In this document: one piece after another, positions 34,191 to 41,673 of the stretch | How the letters are laid out: each line of letters begins with the position of its first letter | Numbering within the stretch: position 1 is the first letter of the stretch | Source of the DNA: Lewinellaceae bacterium | Lineage (GTDB): Bacteria; Bacteroidota; Bacteroidia; Chitinophagales; Saprospiraceae | NCBI GenBank assembly: GCA_020636315.1 | Contig: JACJYA010000007.1 | Coordinates: 124,001-188,000 of the forward strand | Direction: 5' to 3' | DNA length: 64,000 bases | Translations under genes and position numbers: made by a program | The notes under the pieces: generated by a model | Databases searched by the model: none | Seen by the model: the letters and a program-made list of their open reading frames with translations, nothing else | Told to the model about the DNA's origin: nothing

Positions 34191-35717
34191 TCAATTCCAA
34201 TCCGGCATATCTGCGTTTTCAAAAAGAATTGTCGGAGTCAGATCCTGAGCCTGGCTCACATCCACGGTCTGAATTTTGAAGGGGCCGATATTGTCAACCG
34301 GCTTATTGGCGAAAAGGATTTTTGCTCCTCCCTCAATGAAGCGGGGTTGAACGTCATTGGTACCTGCTTGTTTCCTGGCAGACAGGTCTTTCAGGTCCAG
34401 TCCATTTGTTCCAATCACGTAAGTATGTATCCGTGTGTCAAGTGGCATCCCATCCGCCGTGAATTTATCGTATGAATTGTAGGTAAAAGCTATCTTTCTT
34501 CCTGTAGGGTCAAAAACCGGATGCCGGAACAGGCCCAACCCATTTAGGGGCAGGTTCTGAATAACGGCTGGAACCGAATCCATCTGGAACACATACAATT
34601 TGCTTTGGCTGTTATCGGCTCTTTCAGCGGTCGCAACAATGTTGTTGTTCCGGGATGTCCAGTCAACTCCGGTAAAAAGGAAGCCTTCATCTGCCTCGGC
34701 AATCTTTTTCAGGCCGCTGCCATCTTTGTTGATCCGGTACAAGCTTCCGAAATTCATGTACAACAATTGGTCTCCGGTCGGTGACCAGCAATAGGTAGCA
34801 AGCTTTTCATCCTTTGACTTTAGTGGAACCTGGCTGGTTACTCGCCTGGGGTTGGTGCCGTCCCTGTTCATAATGGAAATGTGGACGTCCGGGCCGTCGA
34901 GATGCAGCACCGCCATCTCATCTCTTAACACCGGCCTCAACCTCGGCCTCCAATAAGGCATTATGCCGTTTGTAAGTTGATACGATAATTCTCCTAAATC
35001 CTGATTCTGGGTGGATTTTCCACCAAAAATTGTAAGGACATTATTTACAGGCCTTACGAAAGTGAATCGATAATCATCTCTTGGGTATTCGCGCACGGAA
35101 AAACTCCATACTTCCCCATATACGGGCGAATTGATGCCATCGCTGGCAATAACCTGCCAGAAATATTTCCTATTGAACCCCAGCCCGGATACATTCAGGA
35201 ATGTATCCGTCATTGCCTGGGCAAGAGGTATAGCGGATGTCGTATCAGAGGCAAAAAGGTAAACATCGTAGCTGAGGGCGTCTCCATCTGCGTCCGAGCA
35301 GCTCCAGGATAGGGTGATGCCGGGCTCTGTACCCAGCGTTCCGCTGGCGGGCTGCGGAGCGGACGGCAGATTGGGCGGGCTATTACTATCAATGGCTTTA
35401 GACATCAGCAATTTTACAGTATTTAGCCGGTCTCCCTCCAACTGTATGCTTACAATGGCATCTTCGTAGCCCGACAACCTCCCGCGAATGCTGTAAGACC
35501 CTTCTACCAGAGAATCTATTGAAAACTCTCCGAACTCATCTGTTATCACCAGGTCGGATTCAGGATTTGTAGTAACGCTCACACCGGGAAGAGGAAGAAG
35601 AGATTCTGCGTCGAGCACCTCCCCTGCCAGCCGCCCGTAAGACTTTATTGTAATGGGATCTTCCTGGCAGCTACTCAGAAAGGCCAAAACGGCTATGATC
35701 AAGGATATTTTTTTCAT
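34191..35717 (-). CDS. Lipoprotein with CarboxypepD-reg, fibronectin III and PD40 beta-propeller regions, in the curli operon
   Basis: A 508-residue lipoprotein (lipobox LSSC, Cys17). Residues 28-110 are a carboxypeptidase-regulatory-like beta sandwich (GRLAGEVLDAESLLPLPGVSV). Residues 115-210 are an FN3-like domain (LSWSCSDADGDALSYDVYL). From about 215 to the end there are WD40-like PD40 repeats, as in TolB-type propellers (GTNPRRVTS, YCWSPTGDQLLYM, PVFDPTGRKIAFTYNS). It starts 4 bases after the csgG stop, so it belongs to the curli transcript. A role as a surface receptor or assembly factor for the fibre is inferred from position only. Confidence 0.85.
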   Translation of the reverse strand: MKKISLIIAVLAFLSSCQEDPITIKSYGRLAGEVLDAESLLPLPGVSVTTNPESDLVITDEFGEFSIDSLVEGSYSIRGRLSGYEDAIVSIQLEGDRLNTVKLLMSKAIDSNSPPNLPSAPQPASGTLGTEPGITLSWSCSDADGDALSYDVYLFASDTTSAIPLAQAMTDTFLNVSGLGFNRKYFWQVIASDGINSPVYGEVWSFSVREYPRDDYRFTFVRPVNNVLTIFGGKSTQNQDLGELSYQLTNGIMPYWRPRLRPVLRDEMAVLHLDGPDVHISIMNRDGTNPRRVTSQVPLKSKDEKLATYCWSPTGDQLLYMNFGSLYRINKDGSGLKKIAEADEGFLFTGVDWTSRNNNIVATAERADNSQSKLYVFQMDSVPAVIQNLPLNGLGLFRHPVFDPTGRKIAFTYNSYDKFTADGMPLDTRIHTYVIGTNGLDLKDLSARKQAGTNDVQPRFIEGGAKILFANKPVDNIGPFKIQTVDVSQAQDLTPTILFENADMPDWN

Positions 35718-35721
35718 GGGA

Positions 35722-37107
35722 TTATTTCTTTTTATTGCGGTTCAAGTAGTATTTGATACCCAGCCTGGACCGATAGAAGAAATCGTTGTATTTGCCATTA
35801 ACAACTCCATCGAGACCGTCACTCATCAGGTAATTGTTATCTAAGGCCAGCTCCAGGCCCAGGAAGTCCGTCAGGTAATATTCCAGGCCGAGCCCCGCAT
35901 TGATCTTCAGGTGAGTATTGGAGGTAATATTATTTGGAGCCGGGCCGTCAGGCATCATCAGCCCACCTCCGGCAAACAAGAATGGCGATATGCGGTCCGT
36001 CGGTAATAACCTCAACCGCACCGAACCATCAAAATAGGTTACTTTGCGGTCAAATATCTGCTCAGTGGCCAAACGGCTCTGGCCAAAACCGAGATGAAAA
36101 GAAATGCTTGGTGAAAATACGGCTGTAATACCGGCCTCTATTCCCGGCTGAAGCATAGGATTGGGATAATCGCCCTGATACAAAAGGCTGGTCCCGCTCA
36201 GGGAAAAGGAAGAATAATGCTCGTAGCCTGGGCGGTGGCGCCCCAGCAGGTCGATATCGTCCATTTCTTCTTTTTCCTGTTCGTAGGCAATCAAGGCACC
36301 ATTCATCTGGTTTTGCTGAGAATTGTCTGCTCGCCACAGGCCGTCTTTTACTCCTTCCAGGATCAGGCTGTAAACTGCTTTTTCAATAGCTTCTGTGACG
36401 GCCATATCAGCAGGTTCATTGTAAGTAAACCCTGTTTCAACTTCCAGCAAACGGCTGAACTTCACAAAGCGGAAAAGGCCGCCATCCACCGCCTGAGAAA
36501 GCAAGGTCTTAGAAGTATAAACGTTTTTCAGAACCCGCCCGGATTTGGTGGCAATAGCCCTGAGGTAAACCGTTACCCGGTCCTGGCGGTATTTGCCCGA
36601 ACCGCCTGCTCCGAAATAACGGACTCCTACCCCACCCGTTACGATATTCGATTCGTAGGAAACAATCCCCCCTTCTATGATCATTCCTGCAAACAGGAGC
36701 GGTGAGATCAAAGATTGCCTGGAATTGTCCTTGTTGAACTCCATCCGGGTAGAACGGATGATCTTGCGCTCATTGAGCAGGTTTCCGACGTTCTCCCGCT
36801 CAATAACGGTAAACCAGCCGGAGTCCATCAACGTCTTGATCAGAATATTAGTCGCACCCTGGGTTACAGCAGTTGACCAGCTTGTCCCCACTTCGGTTGG
36901 CTTGTATTGCCCGGTTTGGTCCCGTAATTTGTAAACCGCTACAATGATCGGTTCCTCCGGCTGCGGAAGGTTGCGCAGGTGATAATTAAATGGCGTTTCT
37001 TCCCCAAGCCGGGCCCTGGTCGTTTTCATTGGCTGATTGAGATAAGCACCACAGCCGGAAAACATCCATGAAAAAACAAGGACGGCTATCCATAAGTACT
37101 TTTTCAT
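35722..37107 (-). CDS. csgG: Curli secretion channel CsgG with an additional C-terminal barrel domain
   Basis: Forms the nonameric outer membrane pore that secretes curlin subunits. The lipobox is MFSGC (Cys19). Residues 19-270 follow E. coli CsgG closely: NLLNERKIIRST, GGVGVRYFG, VYTSKTLLSQ, RLLEVETGFTYNEP. The constriction loop reads QYKPTEVGTSWSTAV, where E. coli has QFKP followed by YPASNFSTAV; Trp stands for Phe56 and Ser for Asn55. Unlike the enterobacterial protein, about 165 further residues (295-461) form a strand-rich domain like an 8-stranded barrel, ending LGIKYYLNR. It sits between csgF and the propeller lipoprotein gene. Confidence 0.93.
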   Translation of the reverse strand: MKKYLWIAVLVFSWMFSGCGAYLNQPMKTTRARLGEETPFNYHLRNLPQPEEPIIVAVYKLRDQTGQYKPTEVGTSWSTAVTQGATNILIKTLMDSGWFTVIERENVGNLLNERKIIRSTRMEFNKDNSRQSLISPLLFAGMIIEGGIVSYESNIVTGGVGVRYFGAGGSGKYRQDRVTVYLRAIATKSGRVLKNVYTSKTLLSQAVDGGLFRFVKFSRLLEVETGFTYNEPADMAVTEAIEKAVYSLILEGVKDGLWRADNSQQNQMNGALIAYEQEKEEMDDIDLLGRHRPGYEHYSSFSLSGTSLLYQGDYPNPMLQPGIEAGITAVFSPSISFHLGFGQSRLATEQIFDRKVTYFDGSVRLRLLPTDRISPFLFAGGGLMMPDGPAPNNITSNTHLKINAGLGLEYYLTDFLGLELALDNNYLMSDGLDGVVNGKYNDFFYRSRLGIKYYLNRNKKK

Positions 37108-37245
37108 GATAAGGAGTTTGGAAAATTCGGAATTTGGATAAAAGCTCGACTACCCAGAGCCATAGAGTAGCTATGCTATCCTGACACGGGTAGCCAAGCC
37201 ATCCAAACTCTAATTTTTATGGATATTAATTCAGGTAATTCTGTC

Positions 37246-37662
37246 TTAGAGATAAGGTATTGTGATCTGAGTCTGGTTACCGGTAGATAAGTCGTTGATG
37301 GTGATCACCAGCCCATCCAGGCCAGGGACAACATCCACGAGGATGTCTCCGAATTCGTAAGTCCCGGTCTGAATACCGTTTTCACCGAAAAAACTATTCG
37401 AATTGAGCAGGTTTCGGGATAACTGGCTCAGCAACTGGTTGTTCAGCGATTCTGTGAACCGGTCCAGCGAGGTTCTCCCCGTATTGTTCGCGTTGGGGTC
37501 GCTCAGGGTGTTCTGTGCATTTGCCGAGTTCAGCAACCAGCTGTAATTCAGGTAATTGCCCCCGAAGGCAGGATTTATCGGAGTATAGGTGAAATCCTGG
37601 CCGTATATAAAAACAGGAGCGGCAAGTAAGAAAAGAGCAAAGAGTTTGGATTTCAAGTTCAT
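37246..37662 (-). CDS. csgF: Curli assembly factor CsgF
   Basis: A 138-residue exported protein with a signal peptide (1-21). The mature N-terminus contains NPAFGGNYLNYSWLLNSANAQN, which matches the conserved CsgF segment that inserts into the CsgG channel and forms the second constriction. It ends NQTQITIPYL. In E. coli it connects the CsgG pore to the nucleator at the cell surface. Between it and csgG lies 138 bases with nested inverted repeats (CTACCC at 37150 with GGGTAG at 37188). Confidence 0.92.
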   Translation of the reverse strand: MNLKSKLFALFLLAAPVFIYGQDFTYTPINPAFGGNYLNYSWLLNSANAQNTLSDPNANNTGRTSLDRFTESLNNQLLSQLSRNLLNSNSFFGENGIQTGTYEFGDILVDVVPGLDGLVITINDLSTGNQTQITIPYL

Positions 37663-37682
37663 CGTTTTAGGAATTATAATTG

Positions 37683-38459
37683 TTAGTAAATACCTTGAAG
37701 GTCATCGCTGAGGTTCTTCCCCGTTTCAATTCTCTGGAGAAGGATTCTTTGCAACCTGGCGTTCACATATCCGGCCAGGCCTTCCAGATAATCATAGTTG
37801 GGGCGGAGGTTAGTTTCCACCACTTTATCATCATCCAGCCAGACAACCAGGCGGGTTGTTAAGCCTCGTCCCGGAAATTCCTCCAGCTTGATAAAAAAAT
37901 CACCCGCTCCCGAAGGAGCTTCCCATTTGGAGTAGAACAGGTCATAAAGTTCCCTTCCCGCCCGGGTGCGGGTATTGTCGATAATGAACCCGCCGAATTC
38001 GAAGCCGGATTGTTGGCCCTCATAATCCACTTCCTGAGAAATATCCTCCTGATACTCGTTTTTTTCTTCTTGCTTCTCCGCTGAATAGACAAGCGTATCA
38101 GAATCCATAAGAATGTCCTGGAAATAAACCTGAAAGATAGCTTCGAACGATTCCAGGCCCTGCAGGCCCATCCTTTTCGTAACCAAAACCCGAGCCTCAT
38201 CAGCGCTTAGTTTTGCCTGCCCATCCTGGCCGTAAGATATCTCATTGTTCTTCTTGTCTTTACCAGAAAGAAAGAAATCAAATCCAAGGATCACTTCGCT
38301 TTCCGTCGTATTCTGAACCTGTGCTTTCAGCGTAATGTCCTGGCCTTCCAGTTCATAGGTGATACTTCCTTGCAAAGCGGCTTCCTCTTCGAGATCCTGC
38401 CCAAACAGCATGCTTCCGCAAAGGATCGTCAATGCCAAAACCGACAACAACTTCTGCAT
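37683..38459 (-). CDS. csgE: CsgH-like/CsgE fusion protein
   Basis: From the ATG at 38459 the protein has 258 residues with a signal peptide (1-21). Residues 157-245 are CsgE, the periplasmic gate and chaperone of CsgG: GFIIDNTRTRAGRELYDLF, SKWEAPSGAGDFFIKL, YVNARLQRIL. Residues 25-125 are a separate beta-rich domain that resembles the CsgH family of curlin anti-aggregation proteins and the product of the neighbouring gene at 38576; both end a strand with DSDTL. An acidic linker (126-156) joins the halves. It ends 21 bases before csgF. Confidence 0.87.
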   Translation of the reverse strand: MQKLLSVLALTILCGSMLFGQDLEEEAALQGSITYELEGQDITLKAQVQNTTESEVILGFDFFLSGKDKKNNEISYGQDGQAKLSADEARVLVTKRMGLQGLESFEAIFQVYFQDILMDSDTLVYSAEKQEEKNEYQEDISQEVDYEGQQSGFEFGGFIIDNTRTRAGRELYDLFYSKWEAPSGAGDFFIKLEEFPGRGLTTRLVVWLDDDKVVETNLRPNYDYLEGLAGYVNARLQRILLQRIETGKNLSDDLQGIY

Positions 38460-38575
38460 AGTATGTGCTTTTGTCACCCAGTCCTGTGTGTTTGTTACAT
38501 TGTTTTACCCACGTTCACCTGTTTGTACGGGAACCGTGCCGGGAATGTTTCTTTATGGCTTTAAAAAAATTGCGG

Positions 38576-38986
38576 TTATTTTTCTGAAGGGCTTTCTTCT
38601 GACTGTGTTGAAAGTTCCAGCGTATCGGAATCCAGGAGTTTGTTCCGATGGTAGATATCCAGGACAGCAGTTACGCTGCTTCCTTTATGCCAGGAGATGG
38701 CAGTAGAAGAAAGGGATTTTGATTCCAGGGCTGCTAATTCTTTTTTACCTCCCTGGCTATTGGAGACTGTATTCTTATGGCTGTCAGATTGGTTGACCTT
38801 TAATTTATAGGTTAGAGTAAGGCTTTTGTTGGATTGGTTCTCACATAGAGCTTCCAGGCTCAGCTTGTTACCATTAATTTTATAGCGGATCTGTCCGTCC
38901 ACTATGGCTTTTTTTCCCGTGCCTTGCCCGAATAAAAAAACTACACTACACAAAACTATCATCAAGACTGAGAGCAACCTTAGCAT
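38576..38986 (-). CDS. CsgH-like curli assembly protein
   Basis: A 136-residue exported protein (signal 1-21, LFGQ). The mature chain has the features of the single-domain beta-sandwich CsgH family: GNKLSLEALCENQ, TLTYKLKVNQSDS, NSQGGKKELAALESKSLSS, a hydrophobic strand AVLDIYHRNKLLDSDTL, and a polar tail. CsgH (or CsgC in enterobacteria) keeps curlin soluble in the periplasm. The assignment is by pattern and context and is less certain than for CsgE, F and G. Confidence 0.65.
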   Translation of the reverse strand: MLRLLSVLMIVLCSVVFLFGQGTGKKAIVDGQIRYKINGNKLSLEALCENQSNKSLTLTYKLKVNQSDSHKNTVSNSQGGKKELAALESKSLSSTAISWHKGSSVTAVLDIYHRNKLLDSDTLELSTQSEESPSEK

Positions 38987-39108
38987 AATAAGTTTGAAAA
39001 TTTAAAATCCGCGCCTGTATAGAAGCCCTACCCTTTCGGAACTCCCCGGCAGGAAGCAATTCAGGTTATGTTATTGCCGCCGAGGTTGAAACGGCTTTCG
39101 TGGGCACA

Positions 39109-39654
39109 TTATTTTATATAGGAATTCAGGTCTTCCACCTGAATGTTCATATCGGAACCTGTGAATTCGATGGTATAGTCCAGGCCATCGATGTTCTCTG
39201 CCCGGTGAGTTACATTAATATTATTGCCATTCTGTATAAAGCGGGCATTGATATCTTCTGTATTGCGATAGTCCAGTTGGAGCGAGTTATCATTTCCATC
39301 CTGTAGGACTCCTATGGTCGTTTCGTATCCTTCGAGGCCTATATCCGTATAATTGCGGTTTCCGTTCTGGCGTACGGCAATACCATTCTGGTCACCATCC
39401 ATATAAAGGTAAACCTCATTGTAACTCCCGCTTTGCTGGACATCAGCCAATTGCCGGTTGTACTGCTGGATTTCCACCACATTAGAGGAAGCCTGGTCCA
39501 GGATCACATTGGTAAGGTTTCTGTCAATGGTAGGGGCTGCTTCCAGAGCTTCGATCAGTTCGTCTTCTGTATTATTACCGCCGCCGGACTGAGCGCTGAG
39601 CCAGAAAGGCAAAACTAAAAGAAAGGCTAAAGCAAGAGTATTGATCTTTTTCAT
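39109..39654 (-). CDS. CsgB-like minor curlin (probable nucleator)
   Basis: A 181-residue exported protein (signal 1-22). After a linker with DELIEALEAAP the chain holds about five imperfect curlin-type units: QQSGSYN (73-79), YMDGDQN (85-90), RQNGNRN (95-101), LQDGNDN (117-123) and IQNGNNI (140-146). The spacing and Q-x-G-x-x-N pattern fit curlin repeats, but they are fewer and less regular than in the major subunit. It lies just after the major curlin gene, separated by a hairpin. It could equally be a second structural subunit. Confidence 0.75.
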   Translation of the reverse strand: MKKINTLALAFLLVLPFWLSAQSGGGNNTEDELIEALEAAPTIDRNLTNVILDQASSNVVEIQQYNRQLADVQQSGSYNEVYLYMDGDQNGIAVRQNGNRNYTDIGLEGYETTIGVLQDGNDNSLQLDYRNTEDINARFIQNGNNINVTHRAENIDGLDYTIEFTGSDMNIQVEDLNSYIK

Positions 39655-39684
39655 AGTGGCGTACTTGTACTTATGAAACAGGAA

Positions 39685-39714
39685 AGAGAAAGAGCTGGTT
39701 CCAACTCTTTCTCT
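39685..39714 (-). promoter_or_regulatory. Intercistronic hairpin between csgA-like and csgB-like genes
   Basis: A perfect 10-bp inverted repeat (AGAGAAAGAG, 10-base loop, CTCTTTCTCT) lies 28 bases after the major curlin stop. On the minus strand it is followed by TTTCC rather than a full T-run, so it fits a partial terminator or an mRNA-stabilising end. Confidence 0.55.
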
Positions 39715-39741
39715 AACCGTATCTCAATTATTCAGGTTCGA

Positions 39742-40749
39742 TTACTTCTTCTGGAATACATCAACCGTGTTGCTGTTGGAGCCATCGGTGATCATAACAT
39801 CGCTGGTGCTGTAGTTTCCGAACTGAGAAACGTCAACATCGTTCTCGCTGCTATCGTTGTAGATACCGATGCTGGACTCGTGGTTTTCACCCTTCTGGTA
39901 CACGTCAGCGTAGTTTTCGTCTGAGTTGTTGGCAATGCCTACCTCAGAGTCGAGGTTGTCACCATCCTGCTCAACATCTACGCTGTTGTCATCGGAATAG
40001 CCGTAGATGCCAACTTCAGAATCGTTCTCGTCACCATCCTGGTTTACATTAACTTCATTGTACCGGTTCTCGAAAACGATCTCGACATCCGACTCGTTGT
40101 CGTCGCCATCCTGCTCGATGTTGACTTCGTTGCCAAGGTTGAACTGGTCGATGGTAACATCGGATTCGTTGTCCTCACCTTCCTGGCTAACGTCAACGGT
40201 GTTGAGTTCGCTGAAGTTGGAGATGGTTACGTCAGAGTTCTGGTCTTCACCATACTGCTCAACGGAAACCATATTATCACCACTTGCAGTGAAAATGTCA
40301 ACGTCAGACTCGTGGCCGCCGTCGCCTGCCTGATAAACATCAACGAGGTTGAAATCAGACCCATCGAGGATATTCACCTCAGAGTCGTTGTCTTCGCTCG
40401 CCTGGTGAACATTGACATCATTGGTCCAGCTTTCGTCGATATTGACTTCGGAGTCGTTGTCTTCCTTATCCTGCTCAACCGTAACGACGTTTTCCCAGCT
40501 GAAATTGGTGATGTTCACCTCACTTTCCTGGTTTTCGCCGTCCTGGTCAACGCTGATGGTGTTCACGTCTGAGTCGTAAAGAACATTAATTTCCGAAACG
40601 TTTTTCTCGTCGTCGTCCTGATCCTGCTTAACTACAATGATGTTATCATCACTGCCGTAGGAAACAGTCACATCTGATTTGTTATCCTGGGCCATGGCCG
40701 TGCCCGCGACGAAGAGAAGTGCTGTGATCAGTAAATAAATCTTTTTCAT
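39742..40749 (-). CDS. Major curlin (CsgA-like), acidic, 13 repeats
   Basis: A 335-residue exported amyloid subunit (signal 1-21, AMAQ). Residues 25-335 are made of 13 units of about 24 residues with the pattern S-[DE]-V-x-I-x-x-x-S-x-x-N-x-V-x-V-x-Q-x-G-[DE]-x-x-[DE], the curlin strand-turn-strand repeat. Asp and Glu are extremely frequent and Lys/Arg are rare outside the signal, so the fibre would be strongly negative. It is the first structural gene after the curli promoter. Identification as curlin is firm because of the repeat pattern and the csgEFG neighbours. Confidence 0.9.
   Translation of the reverse strand: MKKIYLLITALLFVAGTAMAQDNKSDVTVSYGSDDNIIVVKQDQDDDEKNVSEINVLYDSDVNTISVDQDGENQESEVNITNFSWENVVTVEQDKEDNDSEVNIDESWTNDVNVHQASEDNDSEVNILDGSDFNLVDVYQAGDGGHESDVDIFTASGDNMVSVEQYGEDQNSDVTISNFSELNTVDVSQEGEDNESDVTIDQFNLGNEVNIEQDGDDNESDVEIVFENRYNEVNVNQDGDENDSEVGIYGYSDDNSVDVEQDGDNLDSEVGIANNSDENYADVYQKGENHESSIGIYNDSSENDVDVSQFGNYSTSDVMITDGSNSNTVDVFQKK
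39745..40677 (-). repeat. Thirteen tandem curlin repeat units
   Basis: Units of about 72 bases encode 23-27 residues each. They are clearly related in protein but diverged in DNA, so they are not recently duplicated and are unlikely to vary by slippage. Confidence 0.85.
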
Positions 40750-40785
40750 GTCCGAATGATTTGTTTTAGATTATAAGAATGTTAG

Positions 40786-40817
40786 CAAAAATTAAAAGCA
40801 TAAGGTTTTTGCCCAAA
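40786..40817 (-). promoter_or_regulatory. Candidate curli promoter
   Basis: On the minus strand TTTG (40817-40814), exactly 19 bases, then TAATTTTTG (40794-40786), which matches the Bacteroidota -7 element except for one extra base in its spacer. The curlin ATG is 37 bases downstream. Confidence 0.5.
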
Positions 40818-41002
40818 CAAAATAAGGCCGTCAGCCCTTCAACAGGGCATCCCGCCGATTTTTGGGCAGGAAGGAACGGATAGTTCCTCCGCATGAAATT
40901 CAACTTTGATTGGTAGCGTTAGCCTCGTTTTGGGATTGGCGATGATCAAAAGAGTAGTCTTCTGAAAATCTCAATGGCAAATATAAGAACAATCACACTC
41001 AC

Positions 41003-41038
41003 TATTCTGCCATTTTTGCCTGTTATCCTGCCATTTTT
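41003..41038 (-). repeat. Two direct repeats with 21-bp spacing, possible AraC-type operator
   Basis: TATTCTGCCATTTTT (41003-41017) and TATCCTGCCATTTTT (41024-41038) differ at one of 15 positions and are offset by 21 bp, two helical turns. They lie between the AraC-like gene and the curli promoter. Offsets of about 21 bp are typical of AraC-family half sites, so a regulatory site is inferred. Confidence 0.5.
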
Positions 41039-41053
41039 AATATATTTTCAATT

Positions 41054-41428
41054 TCAATGGCTATTTCGGAGGTAGGCTGCTGGCCTCATACCAAAGTATT
41101 CTTCAAACAACTTGGAAAAATAATCAGGCCGGGAATACCCGACTGACATCGCAGCTTCTTTAATCGTAATGCCTTTTCTTGCCCGAAGCAGTTCTTTGGC
41201 CCTGGCCAGCCTTGCTACCTGGAGATACTGGTTCGGGGTATATCCGGTTTCTCTTTTGACCCGTCTGTAAAATTGCCTTTCACTCATGTACAATTCTTCC
41301 GCGATCTTGGGAATAGTTAGGTTTGGGTCGTGCAACTGGCTGGATATAATGGCATTCAATTTAACCAACCAGTTTCTTTTCAGTTCCGAGATTTTTTGAT
41401 CGTCAGGGGATTTGGTGCTACTATTCAT
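41054..41428 (-). CDS. AraC-family HTH regulator (DNA-binding domain only)
   Basis: A 124-residue protein that is almost only an AraC/XylS DNA-binding domain: first HTH LTIPKIAEELYMSERQFYRRVK, then the linker helix LARAKELLR and the second HTH IKEAAMSVGYSRPDYFSKLFEEYFG. It has no ligand or receiver domain, so activity would be set by its own level or by a partner. It lies directly upstream of the curli genes on the same strand and is a likely local regulator. Confidence 0.88.
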   Translation of the reverse strand: MNSSTKSPDDQKISELKRNWLVKLNAIISSQLHDPNLTIPKIAEELYMSERQFYRRVKRETGYTPNQYLQVARLARAKELLRARKGITIKEAAMSVGYSRPDYFSKLFEEYFGMRPAAYLRNSH

Positions 41429-41673
41429 TACGTATTATGTTTGCACAGAGCCATCAACCCAATTGAGAACACGCAGGAGCTAGCGCTTCGGGTTGGGGTA
41501 TCCGGCGAATTGGTTTATTACCGAAATTTTGTTTCAATAACCTTTGGGGGAATCTGGCGACCAGGTAGTTGGTTGAATGGTAGTAATCTCAATGGCATCA
41601 GGGATGTCCCTTGTTGCCTGCTGGATTAATATACGCCTTTTTTCATCAATTGTTACAAGGCGGGGGAGAAAAA

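Noticed and set aside
39745..40677. Regular repeats that could be read as a CRISPR array
   Set aside because: They are diverged coding repeats of about 72 bases in an exported curlin, not identical short repeats with unique spacers.
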